Shown: positions 21,690-34,020, numbered from the stretch's first letter. The stretch is DNA of 64,000 bases from Aphrophora alni (GCA_963513935.1 OY740765.1:75561718-75625717), one strand, 5' to 3'. Notes: generated by a model not told the origin, from the letters alone. Numbers and translations are program-made.

Positions 21690-23620
21690 AGCATCTAATC
21701 TTCTTGAGCCAGCCTTAGCCAAGGACTATTCTCGATTGTCTGGCGCGTTCCATCAGCATCATTACACACAATACAATTGGGAAAGTAAGTTTCTAAAAGG
21801 GGAAGCAACATTTCCCTCATTGTCTGTATATATTCTCCTGTACACTTCATTAAAGTGCCTACTAGATTCAAATACCTAGTGGCCAAAACTCGTTGTAGCC
21901 TTGCAGATTCCCTAAAGCTCTCCACCTCTTCAGTGAATCCCCTCCAGTATTCTTGCTTAGCCTTTCTGATCGCTTTGCCACACTCAGTAAGAGCTAAATG
22001 ATACGCTCTCCACTTATGGCTGCATTATGTTTTGTTAAAAAGAGTTTGTCTTCTCAGTCGCTCTAAATCTTTGTTCCACCATTTTGCCCTATTCTTCACT
22101 GTTATGGCGCTTACTGGACAATTGTCTTAATAGCAGTCTATAATGCTGTCTCCAATTTGTGATGCTGCTTTATCTAGATCTGCAAAATTTCATACCTTGT
22201 CTAATGACTCAAGCCTGTTGGCAAGGTCATCTTAATATTGTGACCATATAGTCCTTTTTAGGTTCCTAAAGGACTCTTGACTTACCTCTGTATCCAGTTG
22301 AAATTGGATATACCTATGATCTGAAAATGAGGGTTCTTCTGAGACTTGCTACCCTTTCACCAGTGTTTCCATGCTCTTGGTACATATTGTAATGTCGATA
22401 ACGCCCTCTCTTACCCTATTCCTAAAAGTAGGCCTATTACCATCATTTAAAACATATAAATTATTAGGCATAAGAAACCCAAGTAACGACTCACCTCTAA
22501 AGTTGGTATCACTACTTGATGGTGTTAGTTGACATTGACGCCAATAAGTAGCCAACTGCACTATACTGTACGATCAGTTCCAGTTCCCTTGAAGGTGGTA
22601 ATATCTTGGCATCATAGGAGATGTAGATAGAGTTCATTAATAGGCCTTGTTTCTCACCCCTACACTGCCAGCTGACTTGGACTTCCGTTATATCTCTGGA
22701 ACAAAAATGCATTAATAGCAAACTATGCATCCCCTTACCTACTATTACACAAGTTATTATATTAGGCATGGAATTACAATAAATAAGCTTATCTTTTTGA
22801 TCTCCAAGCCTGATTACCCGACCTTAGTGTATCCATGACTCCTGGATGAGGGCTATGTCGATGCTGTTTCTGATGAAGTTTTGACAGAAGGCTGCTTTGG
22901 CAGCCTTACTGTGTTGTAGGTTTATTTGTATTACTCTGACCATCTCCTGGCTTTCCACTCTCCTTCCCAACAAGAATGCCCCTCTCCACATAACAACTAG
23001 AAAACCTAGGAAGCGCACCATTAGCATGCTTTTGGAATGCCCCCACAATCTTCAATTGCAGACTAAGTCCCTGGTTCTCAGTCAACTTATGACCGAGATA
23101 GTTCTTTGGGACTACTGCTATTTTTACTAAAGACAAAGCTTCACTGAAAATTTAAGACTTTGTTGAGGTATGATCCCCCACCCGTCTTACCTTGTCTTTT
23201 GACTACTGGTTGAAGGGGGGGTAAAGGACTTATCCCTCTCTCTTTTCTTCCCACCTTTCATTACTTTGGGCTGGTCAGAGGTGGAGCCAACTTCCGAATG
23301 CCTAACCGTTTACCTCATGGAGCTGGTGCCAGGCACAGTCCTGTACCTGGAATTATTCCACTTCCTGGAGTCAAAAGACTCGCATCTAGCTGCAAGCTTG
23401 GCTTTAATTGCCTTCTTGCACATTGATTTGGTCCTCTTCTTCCTATCCTTAATTGCCATGCCGACCAATTTCTGGGTAACCTGATCGATCTCTGGCTGAA
23501 GAGTTTGCAAACTGTTGTCACTTATGAGGTTAAGTAGAAGATCTTCCTCCTCCATATTAATAGGAAGGGGTGACCTCCTTACGATCACATCTATTGGGGT
23601 TACAGTAAACATCTCAGGAC
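21690..23620 (-). pseudogene. Jockey/I-like non-LTR retrotransposon fragment (endonuclease and linker)
   Basis: The minus strand, read from high to low coordinate, carries three parts. First is an ORF1-like or spacer piece (23612-23310, MEEEDLLLNLISDNSLQTLQ). Next is the start of an apurinic-type endonuclease (23048-22824), with VIQINLQHSKAAKAAF and IDIALIQESWIH, the classic N-terminal block (Gln-Glu for the metal-binding Glu). Third are later endonuclease blocks (22561-22349), with SDTNFRGESLLGFLMPNN and GVIDITIC, where D-I-T matches the family T/S-D-H approach region. The linker to reverse transcriptase follows (about 22010-21695), with CGKAIRKAKQEYWRGF and ESARLQRVLA. Frames change repeatedly and the reverse transcriptase is absent after 21690, so it is dead. 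Confidence 0.75.
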
Positions 23621-23949
23621 TGGTAGTCTTCGTTTATACTATAATGTTAGTGCAAAAACTGGAGCCCATGGCTAAGATCAAATGTGGGACCTCGGCTGTA
23701 GGTTCTCCACTCTTGCTATGTTTCTTGGTTTTTATGATTTTTCTCCATAAAAATCCCATGATTAGCTAGGGAAATATTGGTCAACCTGAACAGAGCCCTG
23801 CATGTCCAGGCAAGGCTGGATAGTCTCAGAGGTCTTACCCGTTAGAGATATGTAACCTATGTCATACATCTCTTCGGCACGGGTGCTGACATCTTGAGAT
23901 TGGGGATTTTATTTCAGGGTTTACTCCCTTAGATCCAACAGATTCAGTC

Positions 23950-24700
23950 TAGACTAATGTCCAGTGCAGGGTCGCTACGAGCATTTTATTTGTGTAACCC
24001 AATCCATCAGTCTTGGGTACCCCTAAGATTGGTGGAAAGACCAGTCATATAACTGAGTGATCACTTCCCCAGCCTCTCAACCCCAAGTTTACCCTTAGAT
24101 TCCCCTTGCGACATCAGCCCTCTACTAGCAATATAGCTCTTTTCATAATATCCACCACTGTATTCCCCTACTGTCCTCAGGTAAGCACTACCACATCATC
24201 TGCATATCCTTGAGTCATAACACTCTGACAAAAAAAGATCCAGGATTGAGTCAACTACCAGGAACTACAAGAAGGGGGAGTTTTATCTGAAGATACTTCA
24301 ATCAAGACTTTATCTACAGCTATTCTCCTAGTCAACATGTCCCCCACCTATTTACACACGGTTTTGGTAATCCTGTGTCATGATAGGGCGTGAACTATCG
24401 AATCATGGGAAACATTGTCAAAAGCTCCCTTGATATCAAGAAGACACTGATGGTATATTCTCTGTTGCAAGAGTCTCTTTAAATCTTTGTACTAGACTGT
24501 ATAGTGTACTCTCACAATCTCTACCTGACTGGTAAACATACTGACTCACATGAAGCTCTCTACCAGTTTCTCCAGTACCTTCAGAATGAAATAACTCAGA
24601 CTGATCGGTTTATAAGTCTTGACCTCAACATATGATATGAGACCTAGCTTAGGAATAAAAATCACTCAGGCCGCCTTCAATACTTGAAGTGGCTCAACTG
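23950..24700 (-). pseudogene. Non-LTR retrotransposon reverse-transcriptase fragment
   Basis: Frames on the minus strand give, in order, AAWVIFIPKLGLISYVEVKT (24675-24620) and YKPISLSYFILKVLEKLVES (KxYRPISLxxxxxKxxEK in the family). Then come DIKGAFDNVSHDSIVHAL (near 24435-24385), where D of AFD is the first catalytic Asp, and GYADDVVVLT (near 24210-24185), the YxDD active site. Stops and shifts break the frame. It lies upstream, on the same strand, of the endonuclease fragment at 23.6-21.7 kb. That is the wrong order for one element, so it is a separate copy. Confidence 0.8.
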
Positions 24701-24925
24701 ACCTGGAATAATTAATAGAAACATTTACAATACAATATCAGTTTTAATATTCCCCCAAATACATATTTTTAATAAAAACAAAACATTTCTTTAACTTCTC
24801 TATAAGAGTAGGAAATGTTCTTATTGTTTTAAAACTGTAATAATATCTAAATAAGTGTTAATTGATATATTAATACATGAAAATTAACTATAAAAATCAA
24901 CTGTTTAATTTATGGTGGTGCATAG

Positions 24926-25263
24926 GTATGAAGATGGTAGACAGTGGAGAAGCAGTTGTGAGCTCATTTCGATAGCTCTGACACACCTAGATCTCACTCT
25001 TGACTTCAATTCAGATACTAGATATGATTTCTTTGAGCGAGATCATTCACTAAGATCATGCCTAGAACCATGGAGCAACTCAAGACACTGGACACAATAT
25101 GGACATGATAGTTTGCAGCATGATGATAATCACAAGAAACTATCCATATCAAGTTGGGGTGCTGGGGGGAGCTATGGTAGTATTAGCTATGGTGGAGGTG
25201 GAGGCTTCAATGAAATTTATAGCGGTGACGGTGAAGGGCTTAATTTGCAATTCCCGAGTGATG
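24926..25263 (+). CDS. PAN/Apple-domain gene, exon B1
   Basis: The exon has acceptor GGTGGTGCATAG and donor GTTAGT. At 338 nt it starts with one base (completing an Arg codon with exon A1) and ends with one base. The first part, YEDGRQWRSSCELISIALTH, has the single Cys after about ten residues that all B exons share and closes the PAN domain. A longer variable part follows, including a second Cys (RSCLEPW), His/Asp-rich residues and a Gly/Ser/Tyr run (GGSYGSISYGGGGGFNEIYS). That run is probably a flexible linker before the next domain. An in-frame ATG at 24912 is upstream of the acceptor and not used as a start. Confidence 0.78.
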
Positions 25264-26061
25264 GTTAGTATTTGAATATAAGAAGAAGTATATATTGGTT
25301 CCAATATCTTCTTCTTAGCAGTGATGGAATTTCAGATTCATCTGGAATAGCCGGGCTATCCCATATTATTTTTGATTTATTAAATTGATTTTCAATTAAT
25401 TAAAAAATGTCATTCCAAATAATGAAATTTTGTAGTTTATTGTGAATAAAATGTTGAGTGATGTCTTAACCAAAAATATATATCTTACATAAAAATTATA
25501 GTATTAAGTTTTAAAATAAAAATATATTGTTAATATCCTACATTTTATGGCATATAATCACAAGGCATGTACAGGTATAATATCAACTTCTCAGTTGAAA
25601 CCAATGAAATAACACTTAAGCTCTGGACTAGTTGCAGGATTTATATGTACAGTTCGATACCTTTTTTCACCAAAATAAAACAAAATTATTATAATAACTA
25701 GCAAATACCATACAAAAGTTCTGAACAACTGTATATGCCAATAGTGAAAAATAACCTCATTTTAAGATAATAAATTGAGTACACTTGTTATTTAAAATCA
25801 AATGCTAACTACTATTTTGCTGGTTAGGCGATATTTTATTGCTTGGTGTGTAGTATGATTCACGTTTTATAATATAAACTAGAATAAAAGCAGAACAAAA
25901 CAAAGATGGTTTATGTAATAATATCTAAAATAAATCTATTTGATAAATGGTGCACATCAATGAATATTGTTATTTATGGAAAAGATGTAAGTAGTATAGG
26001 GAATGAGGTTTCTGGCGCAGTTTCAACGTGGGAGAGATAGGGAAATAGAAAAAGTATTCTA

Positions 26062-26140
26062 AGAGTACATTTTCTAGAGAGTACATTATCTGAGAGTACA
26101 TTATCTAGAAAGTACAATATCTAGAGAGTACATTATCTAG
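26062..26140. repeat. Five-unit 16-bp tandem repeat
   Basis: Units AGAGTACATTATCTAG occur five times head to tail with small changes (one unit lacks a base, one reads AAAGTACAATATCTAG). The array stops two bases before a 15-bp palindrome. Confidence 0.9.
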
Positions 26141-26142
26141 CT

Positions 26143-26157
26143 ACGGGAATTTCCCGT
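26143..26157. promoter_or_regulatory. Perfect 15-bp palindrome with NF-kB/Rel-like core
   Basis: ACGGGAATTTCCCGT is fully self-complementary around a central base and contains GGGAATTTCC, a good match to the Rel/NF-kB consensus. It lies in an intron right after a short tandem array. Binding by a Rel protein is inference from the motif alone. Confidence 0.35.
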
Positions 26158-27599
26158 GAACGTGTGAGATCAGAAAAAAGCGAAACAAAATTAAAGCGAA
26201 AAAAATTTATATTTACACTTTAGAAATCAATTATAACAATTTAATATTAATATTACATGATTATGCTAACACCTTTACTTGGCTTTATATATTTCGAATT
26301 TAATAAGGCTAAAATTATTAAGGTCAATCCAAGTTTTAAAGTAAAGATTTGTATTGTTTATAATATAGTACAATAATTTTGCATAAGATACAATTACAAC
26401 ATTAACCACCTCATCAGCTTCGGTAGGTTTAGAAAAGTTGACTTGAAGCATTTTATTCTTCGATCTTGAAATGTTATCTTACTGTTTAGTCATATCAATA
26501 ACGTATACACAATTTTCATAATAGAATGATAATGGTGTTTTGTATGAGAACATCATATCCAAGACGTCGGAGTAAACATGTTTGAAAAAATGGTCTAAAT
26601 GTATAACTATTTTCATATTTCATTGCAGCCCCATAGTTATTTTTGTTTATTTTTATAAATAACTCACAAACTAATAGTTTTGGAGAGATGGCTACCAAAT
26701 ACTTTTTTTGGGTACTTGTTTGGATCAAACTCTACAAATCAACAAAATTTGATCAAAATCATTAGAGCCAATTTTGATAAAACCATAATTCTGTATTTTT
26801 CTTATGGTAGCTAACCCAAATTTTGGTTTATAAAAAAAAGAAGAAGAAAAATAAACTCAAAATTTGACAAAATATGCCCACATACCAAATTTGATTAAAA
26901 TCGGTCTACATGTATGGGCTGCATATACTGACAGGCAACAGACATCATTCCAAAAACCACTTTTTTACTCAGGGGACCTCGAAAGAGATGTATCCACAAA
27001 AACTTTAACACATAACTTTCTCTATACTACGTACATGTGAGAAAGTAAAAAGCAGACATCACAGCAATTAAATTTGTCAAAAAAATCTAAATGATATATG
27101 TGAGTTACCCACCCATTGTCCACATGAGTATCCTATATATTGTATGGGATGTGTTGTGTAAGACTGACCATTATTGTACTTCTATCATACAGTTAAAAAT
27201 CCAGTTACAAAATCGATAAGGCTATTAGAACAATTTTGCTTAATGGCTTTATTTTAGGACCATTGGACTAATGAAGACAGGAGAGTCAGTACACAGAAAA
27301 ATCAAACACCAGGTATGTGGCTCAAATTGGATCATCTTTGTAATCTCAAGCCCAAACTGGAGAGAGTTTTTATTTTATTTATATAGAGAGAGTATTTTAT
27401 TTATCAATTTCACAATTCCACTCCTGCAGGAAGTGTTTGTGCATATTGATATGTGTTTTGGTTGTAGCAAATCTTTTAGTATAATATCTGCAATTAATTG
27501 AGTTTTTCTAATACAAATTTATAGAAAGTCGGAGGAAAGTTCATGCTGATTAACTAGTTTGAGTTTTTTTGTTGCCTGTACTAGTATCCACTTCATCCC

Positions 27600-28290
27600 C
27601 AGCTGCAAAAGTTCAAAGATTCTCCTTGTCCTGTACTGTAGTAACTCGGAGTCTAAGAGGAGTGCTTTGTGGACTCACTTGCTTGCCCATACAATCAACA
27701 GTTTTGGAAGAGACCCCCTTTCGTTAGGCGTTTCCTGAAATGGGCTACAGTTATGAAATCAACTACCTATTTGAGGTGTTCTTGTTTAAGCCTGACTAAA
27801 AGACCTTGATTAGGCACGTGTACATATTTGTGGCAGAAGAGTGCTGCCACCTTTGATTGATTCTATTTCCTGGTCCATTGGTTGACTGTGTTTACAGCTG
27901 CTGAACAGCTGATACTACACAACCGTTTGGGTCTTATAAAGAGGGTCATTTCTCCTTGTTTGGCAAGGATGTCAGCCTTTTCATTTCCTTCAATGCCCCG
28001 ATGTCTTAGCACCCTCCTTAACTGTACTTTGTCAAGACAAGACAATGTGGCCACTTTAACAGAATTAAGTGCTCCAAGGGCAGCTGACTATTTAACAAAG
28101 GATCAGAATTCATCTAACCTGTTAGTCTCTTTCGGAATACCAGTATTTTAGCTTGGAATAGAGTGCAGTGCTTCTCTAAGCCTGAGCTGATACTGATGTC
28201 AGGTGAGGCACTGTAAATAACATACCCAATGGCCTGATCTATGAGTAATCCATCAGTGTATCAAATCAGATCACCTGTTGCACATCCCAG
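27600..28290 (-). pseudogene. Non-LTR retrotransposon RNase H fragment
   Basis: Minus-strand frames read LIDQAIGYVIYSASPDISIS (28240-28180) and KVQLRRVLRHRGIEGNEKAD followed by ILAKQGEM (28030-27950). The second is the classic RNase H end, V-x-L-x-W-V-P-G-H-x-G-I-x-G-N-E-x-A-D, here with WVPG changed to RVLR. The HRGIEGNEKAD residues include the final catalytic His/Asp. The first piece fits the start of the domain. Stops and a frame change separate the pieces. It probably belongs to the same Jockey/I-like group as 21.7-24.7 kb but is a separate insertion. Confidence 0.8.
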
Positions 28291-28369
28291 AATGTTTTGG
28301 TTTGCCCAGCCATCCTGAGTGCCAAGGATTACCACCAAGGATTACCATAAAGGGTTTGTTAAATAAATA

Positions 28370-28978
28370 CAGTGGAACTTGTTTAATAGAAGTGTAAGTG
28401 GATAAAATTCAAATTATCCAAAAATTCACACTATCCCAAAATTCAAATTATCCAAAAATTTGAATAAAAAAGTTAAGTGCTCAGGTAAAAAACTTAACAA
28501 AATACAATTTTATCACAATATAAATTTAGTTTCCAGACTAACACATGAAATCATCATTTTAAAATAGTCTACAGTACTATTGTTTACATTTTTTAAAATT
28601 TACAGCAAATTCTTCAGCTTTAGCCCAAACAAGTGGTCCATTTACTGGGATTTTTTTCTCTCATGCTTGTTTAAACCATTTAAACCATTCAGCAACATCA
28701 GAATTTTTCAGTCCTTTCCACTTTTGCTTGATGCACTATTTATAATTTTTCCTTATTTTTTAAAAACGTAGATAACATATTCAGTGGTATTCCAAAATCT
28801 TTCTCTATCTGCGATTTTTTCTCTATCCCCCTTTTCACTTTACAAATAACGGTGACTTTTTCTGCTAAAGTTAATGTTTTGTACACTTGTTTTTTGATAG
28901 ACATGGTGGGAAATATAGTTGAACAAAAATTGAAATAGTGACTCACAACTTTCAGCAACTGTAAACTTGTCCCTACTG
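28370..28978 (-). mobile_element. Tigger/pogo deletion derivative with CENP-B-like N-terminus
   Basis: The minus strand encodes MSIKKQVYKTLTLAEKVTVI and RGIEKKSQIEKDFGIPLNML (28903-28760), the psq/CENP-B-type helix-turn-helix of Tigger transposases. After a shift a second DNA-binding piece follows (GLNKHERKK-like, about 28700-28620). No DDE catalytic domain is present. The right end on the minus strand (28370) reads CAGTGGAACTTGTTTAATAG inverted, next to TA. The other end near 28978 (CAGTAGGGACAAGTTTA) is similar. So this is a roughly 600-bp internally deleted copy. Confidence 0.65.
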
Positions 28979-29712
28979 CAGTCCTAAGCTCCTGTAAATT
29001 TGGTGGGATTAAATTTAACCATAGTTATTTGTGATTTTTTTATTTCGTTTATTTTTAACAATGACTCTCCGTTAGAGGGATTGACTGAGGATTTTCTTTT
29101 GTGACATCTTTATATCAATTTAAAATTTGATGGTAATTGGACCATTGAGTTTATTCCGAGATAATAGTGAGTCCACATGTATAAACTGGCCCAGACAGGC
29201 AGCTAACTATCAACTTCTATATTTTACTTTCTTATCAAAGTTGGATAGTAAATTTTCATTCAGTTTACTATATAGAGCTCTTTATTTTATTTCGTGTTAT
29301 CTATACTCACACCTTCTTTTGTTATAGTAAGAAAACACAGTGCTGTGAATGTGTGAAATGTACATAAAAAATAAATGTATATATTTCAAATAATATATTA
29401 CTATTATTTTTCACAACCTGAAAATCATGTTTATTTTCTACAATATAAAGTTTAAATATATAACTTAATTAATAAAACTATAAAACTACTGAATGTGATT
29501 CTAGCTTTGTACAGTTTACCGAATGTTGCGTTTGTTTTAAGAAAAGTTCCATAAACACATTTTATGTTAAATGGTTGCTTTTGGGAGCTGTAGATGTATA
29601 ATATGCCTTGATGCATTCTTATTAAAAGTCAATTACCTTCAACCATTACAGGTATTTCATTTTTTAATTTTATTTGAATGATTTAAATTTATAATCTTGG
29701 TTGATTTTTCAG

Positions 29713-29851
29713 AATGTTATATCAGAGTCAAGACAGGATTTCGTCTAGATAGATCTGTGGTGGTATTATCTATTCCAGCACCATCGCTATACCATTGTGA
29801 AACACTGTGTGCAGAAGAAAACAAATTCGTGTGCAATATATTCAGTTACCG
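29713..29851 (+). CDS. PAN/Apple-domain gene, exon A2
   Basis: The exon has acceptor TTGATTTTTCAG and donor GTAATA. It is 139 nt, the same length and phases as exon A1. The peptide is (E)CYIRVKTGFRLDRSVVVLS to YHCETLCAEENKFVCNIFSY, with Cys pattern C, CxxxC, C and the FSYR end. It joins exon B1 to exon B2 without breaking the frame (G+AA = Glu at the start, CG+T = Arg at the end). The intron on each side is several kilobases and full of repeats. Confidence 0.85.
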
Positions 29852-30419
29852 GTAATAGTTTAGTTTAATTGATAGTTTTTCTTAACATGTGAACTATCAC
29901 CTTACATATTTTGTATATTTAGACCTTTCCCTACTAGGTCTATTCCATTCATTTTACTTTAATAATCTACCTCAAACTCTCATGATTTTTATGAGAAGTC
30001 ACTCTCATTCAGGCGTTAATTGATTTACATTTTAGTGTTAGTTACAGAACCTCCTGTAACTTAACCCGTCTAATGTTTCTCACCATAGATGTTTACTTAA
30101 GTGGTGTCTGACTGCTCAGAATTCAGTCTGTAAGTTTATTCCTCAAGAGCCTTGAGTTTTCCTCCATACACAACTTACTTGTCATATAGATTTAATATTG
30201 TGTATATTTTCGAGTTTTTGTCCATGTAAATCTGTCTCATAAAACTTAAATTTATATCCTAGAAACCAATTTTTTATTTGTTTTTAGTAAAACTAGTTTC
30301 TGTTTTTATAGTTGCTGTTGTAAATTAAATAAAATAGTATTATTTCATTTGATTCCATGTAAATATACTGAACATTTAAAACTTTCAAGCAAAGTTAAAA
30401 TTCAATATAACTGTTCATG

Positions 30420-30421
<2 letters not shown>

Positions 30422-30471
<50 letters not shown>
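30422..30471. repeat. (TA)n microsatellite
   Basis: About 24 TA units in an intron. Confidence 0.95.
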
Positions 30472-30472
<1 letters not shown>

Positions 30473-30944
30473 GGTATATCGTTTAGTAAATTTTGTTGTC
30501 TATAGTATTTTTTTGTAATTATTGAAAGAATCAGAAGACTTGAACATGAAGGTAATCATGCTGACATGTAGGAAATGGATTTACAAACAACTGTTTAAGA
30601 AACTTTATAAAATCATTGTCAATGGCTCTTTGCAAACAGTACATGCAGTATAAAATTTAAATGTGCACTCTGATATTTAGGCTGATACAAAAAAAAAACA
30701 AGTAATTCGTGGCATTTCTCCCTTTCCTGTCAACTTCCTCTGCCTGTCTTTGCCAGTTAATTTACTGACAGTATTTTTAAGGATATCAGAGACCCCCATT
30801 AAACTATGTCAAAAATACAAAAATATTACTGACTTTAAAAAATGATCAACTTCATTGGTGTTGTTCTTTTTTCACTGTCTGGCTCCTGTTGCTTAATTTT
30901 TAGAAATTCAGTTCAATAACTACTTAAATATTCTTTACAATTTA

Positions 30945-32735
30945 TGAGGTGTGGTTATTAAAGAATGATGCTCAGTGACAGTATGCTTATAGCAGTGGGA
31001 ATTGCATGCAAGCTAAGTTATCCTGAAGCAGGTGAGACAAGGCCGGGTTTGCTGTTACTTGTAGTTACTCTGCAAGTAATGACTGAAGAGACAAGTGCAC
31101 AATCATGTTGCAGGAAGCATAGCTGATGTTAAAATTGTGACACAGTTCCATAAGACCGGGCTACCCTGATGTAATACGAAGCCCCACAATCACGCATGCG
31201 TATCTTCACCTTACACAGTAAAGTGGAGAGGAATTCCGCATGGGACTACAGTCCAGTGTAGTGGACAGTTGAGTCTACGACCTGGAGCAAGATAGACAAT
31301 CAATAATTGCATTCCATATTTTTAGTTTCATGAGTTCCATACTTATAATGTCTGGCTAAATTACCAAGGTTTGTTGTGTCCTGGGTTTCCAATGAGGTCG
31401 TTTGACCAGTGTAATGTGCCAATTTTGATAATTTCCTAGTATAGACAACTAGGCTAACAACAGGGTACTTGTAGGCTTAAATGTGTGTCTAGTGTTATTT
31501 CATAAGTTTCTGTTCCATTAGTTTATATTAATATTTCCAAATTAATTATCAAGGCTGGTTCCCTGGTGTGCTATTTGGTTGGACAGGGTTAATAGTGATA
31601 AGTAATTATATTCAAGTGTAGAGAGATCCACAGACCTGTTTTACAAAACATGATGCCTAAGATAAACTTAGCCACAGTCCAAATTTTCCCCATCACACTA
31701 CACCTGTTGCAAAATCAAACAGGACATTTATCTACAATTTCTTGTCAAATTAAATAAATCGCCAAGTAACTGTTTGAACTGTCGCAGCGAGTGTATGGTG
31801 ATAATGTGATATCACATGCATGGGTGTTTGAATGGCATAAACTGTTTGCTGAGGGTTAATAAAACCTCGAAAATAACAAAAAAATTAGGTTGCTCTGTCA
31901 TAACAACAGCCAAATAAAACATTGCTAAAATAATAAAATTGTTTGCAACAATTGGAGATTTAGTCCACATTGATAAAAAGAGTGTATAACAAATTTTACA
32001 TGAGTACCTGAATATGTATAAAGCCTGCAAAAATGATCCTCATAGCAGAACCTGACTTGTTGGAAAAAAATCATCATATTTATTGAAATGTAGATTTACC
32101 AGTTTGGCAGAAGAGACGGCCAAATTTACAAATTTTACAGAAAATTCCACATCAGTAAGAATGAAAAAGCCACATTGAGAAAGTTTAAATTGAAGGTAAT
32201 ATTGATGATTATCTTTTGTATCAATGGGATGATCATGGTTGAATAGGTATCACCAAGTCAGTTAGTATTACCTTGAGGTTCTAGCCAAAATGAGAGAACA
32301 AGTGAGGAGAAGAAGCAAAAGTTTTGAAATAACAATTTGTGGATTCTCCATCACCACAATGCTCCAACTCACAATACTCTGTCCATAAAGCAGTTTCTAA
32401 CTGATAAGAGGATTTCAGTGCTGGACCACCTATCTTAATTGCAATATTTAACTTCCTTTAACTTTTACCTATTCCCTGTGAAAGTAATCCGCATGAAAAG
32501 GGACCCATTTTCAGACTGTGGACAAGATAAAGTAGAAAACTGCAAAGATACTAATGAAGTTGAAACGAGATGAATTGCAGAACTGTTTCCAACAATAGAA
32601 AATTTGTGTGCAAGGAAAAGATGTATAGATAGGGGAGAGAAATGTATTGAAATAAAGGGATGACAATAAAGTTGTAAGATTGTAATAATATACTGCACTT
32701 TTGTTACCAGTCTTGTAATTTAATAACCATGTGTA
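30945..32735 (+). mobile_element. Mariner transposon, decayed
   Basis: The left end TGTGGTTATTAAAG (30949 onward) is matched inverted at the right end (TTTAATAACCATG, about 32720-32732). The inside holds a broken mariner transposase (separate entry). At about 1.8 kb it is longer than a usual 1.3-kb mariner. The extra sequence lies before the DNA-binding part (about 31050-31760) and may be a nested insertion. Confidence 0.7.
31780..32665 (+). pseudogene. Mariner (SETMAR-like) transposase pseudogene
   Basis: Fragments follow the family order. The N-terminal helix-turn-helix end is near 31800-31860 (an HxxVFEWHKLFAEG-like part here reading HGCLNGINCLLRV, then KTSK). The middle part reads YLEVLAKMREQVRRRSKSFE (32260-32325), then a shifted TTMLQLTILCP (normally HHDNAPAHTA) and VLDHLS-like around 32418. 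The C-terminal block reads KGTHFQTVDKIK and KTAKILMKLKRDELQNCFQQ (32497-32600), ending near 32665. Many stops and shifts are present and the catalytic DD34D residues cannot be read in frame. Confidence 0.75.
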
Positions 32736-33529
32736 TGTAATAACATGCTTCATTGAATACATCCTTCACATACCCAAATAAACATAGATTCTCATAAAAA
32801 TAAGTTTAAAATTAAGATGATATATTCTCAAACTTTCCTAGACAAGGTAGATCTAGTTTTATTACTATCTATTAGAGCGCTATATAATGAAAAAAATTGT
32901 AGTGAAATGAGATAGATGGTCAACATGTTAATAGAGGTTAACAATTCCTACAATTTATACATACAATTAGTATGTAATTAATAAATGGTGAAAAAACTTT
33001 CTTACACTGAAATAAAAAACATTTTTGTAGATACCTGGTAAAATGAGATGCTTACATTCCTAAATTGCACTCACTAAGCTTGAGTCAGCTCATGATTAAA
33101 TCAAAATTTATTTAGTACTTCAAAGGATATTATTCATTCCAATTTTTCTGGAACAATTCCAGTTTTTGAGTTATATTAAACTTTGTCCTGGAAGTTCTGA
33201 AGAATACAGTTCAGGACATCAAATGTCTAAGTAAAAGAATTGCATATGGTGAAACAATCAACACCAAAACTGGTAAAATTTAAATGTGCTTTTAGCCGTA
33301 TTAGTTAAAAATTAACCTTAATGACATGCTAGTGTCCAGTAAAGAGGTAATAGGTAATGGTTTTAGTTACTTTTAGTTGTATTTATATGGCTTTAGTTGT
33401 TTTTCTGCTTTACTTTGCATAACTGTGTTTCCAGCATACATGTCAGAATTGTTGTGTTCATTTTTTTTTTAAACTTATTGAATAATAACAGTTAATAGAA
33501 AATGACAATTTCAAAATGCCTAATACAAA

Positions 33530-34020
33530 ATGTGTTTTCAATGGTAGTTTACTTACTTCTTGACGTAACTCCATGAAGTACTTTTTGCTCGATGAAGTAC
33601 TTGAACCTCCCTGATCACATATCGCAATCTATCACATCTATCGTCATCTCTTTTTGGTCCAAAAATCCTTCTCAAAATTTTCCTTTCCTAAGTATTCAGT
33701 CTCTTCTCATTGGCTTTGGTTCAATACATTACTACTGGTGTCAATATTGTCTTTTACACCACTAGTTTGACCTTTCTTTCTATGATTCTGATTTTGTATT
33801 CTAAGCTCATTTCAGCATAGCTTCTATTTCCCACTGTTGATGTTTTCACTTTTATCATTATAGGTTGTTACTACTGTACCTACAAAGGTGAACTCACTTT
33901 CTTTTTCCAAATCATTGTTGTCAATTTTTAGGGTTTTTGCTGCTTCTACATACCTTTTGGATTCCATAAACTTGGTCTTCTGTGCTTTACTTCCCGACCA
34001 AACCTCTCTGTCAATTATAC
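33530..34020 (-). pseudogene. RTE-like retrotransposon reverse-transcriptase C-terminal relic
   Basis: Minus-strand frames read KFMESKRYVEAAKTLKIDNN and DLEKESEFTFVGTVV (33980-33860), matching the NxxKTKxM ... FxxVxxFxYLG block. Then come STVGNRSYAEMSLEYKIRII (33840-33780) and NEKRLNT followed by ERKILRRIFGPKRDD (33710-33640). The E-x-R-I-L-R-x-I-F-G-P block is typical of the tail of RTE/CR1-like elements. Stops interrupt it. The + strand frame 33888-34127 is its antisense. Confidence 0.7.

Larger units (their letters stand above)
18084..24925 (+). other. Intron A1-B1 (6.8 kb) with transposon debris
   Basis: GT at 18084 and AG at 24924-24925 bound it. It contains a hammerhead motif (18243-18280), an AT-rich, purine-skewed stretch without genes (about 18300-20300), an LTR-like repeat (about 20302-21568) and minus-strand non-LTR retrotransposon pieces (21690-24700). 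Two reading frames at 20782-21175 on the minus strand overlap the LTR-like repeat and show no motif. Confidence 0.7.
25264..29712 (+). other. Intron B1-A2 (4.4 kb)
   Basis: GT at 25264 and TTTTTCAG at 29705-29712 bound it. Contents are a 16-bp tandem repeat (26062-26140), a kappa-B-like palindrome (26143-26157), a stretch at about 26730-26990 of the AAATTTGATNAAAATC kind that recurs twice (probable dispersed repeat), an RNase H relic (27600-28290) and a Tigger deletion derivative (28370-28978). Nothing was recognised in 25264-26050 or 28979-29700. Confidence 0.6.

Noticed and set aside
26730..26990. Possible gene or retroelement UTR with repeated AAATTTGATNAAAATC phrases
   Set aside because: It is probably a dispersed repeat, but neither ends nor coding sequence could be defined.
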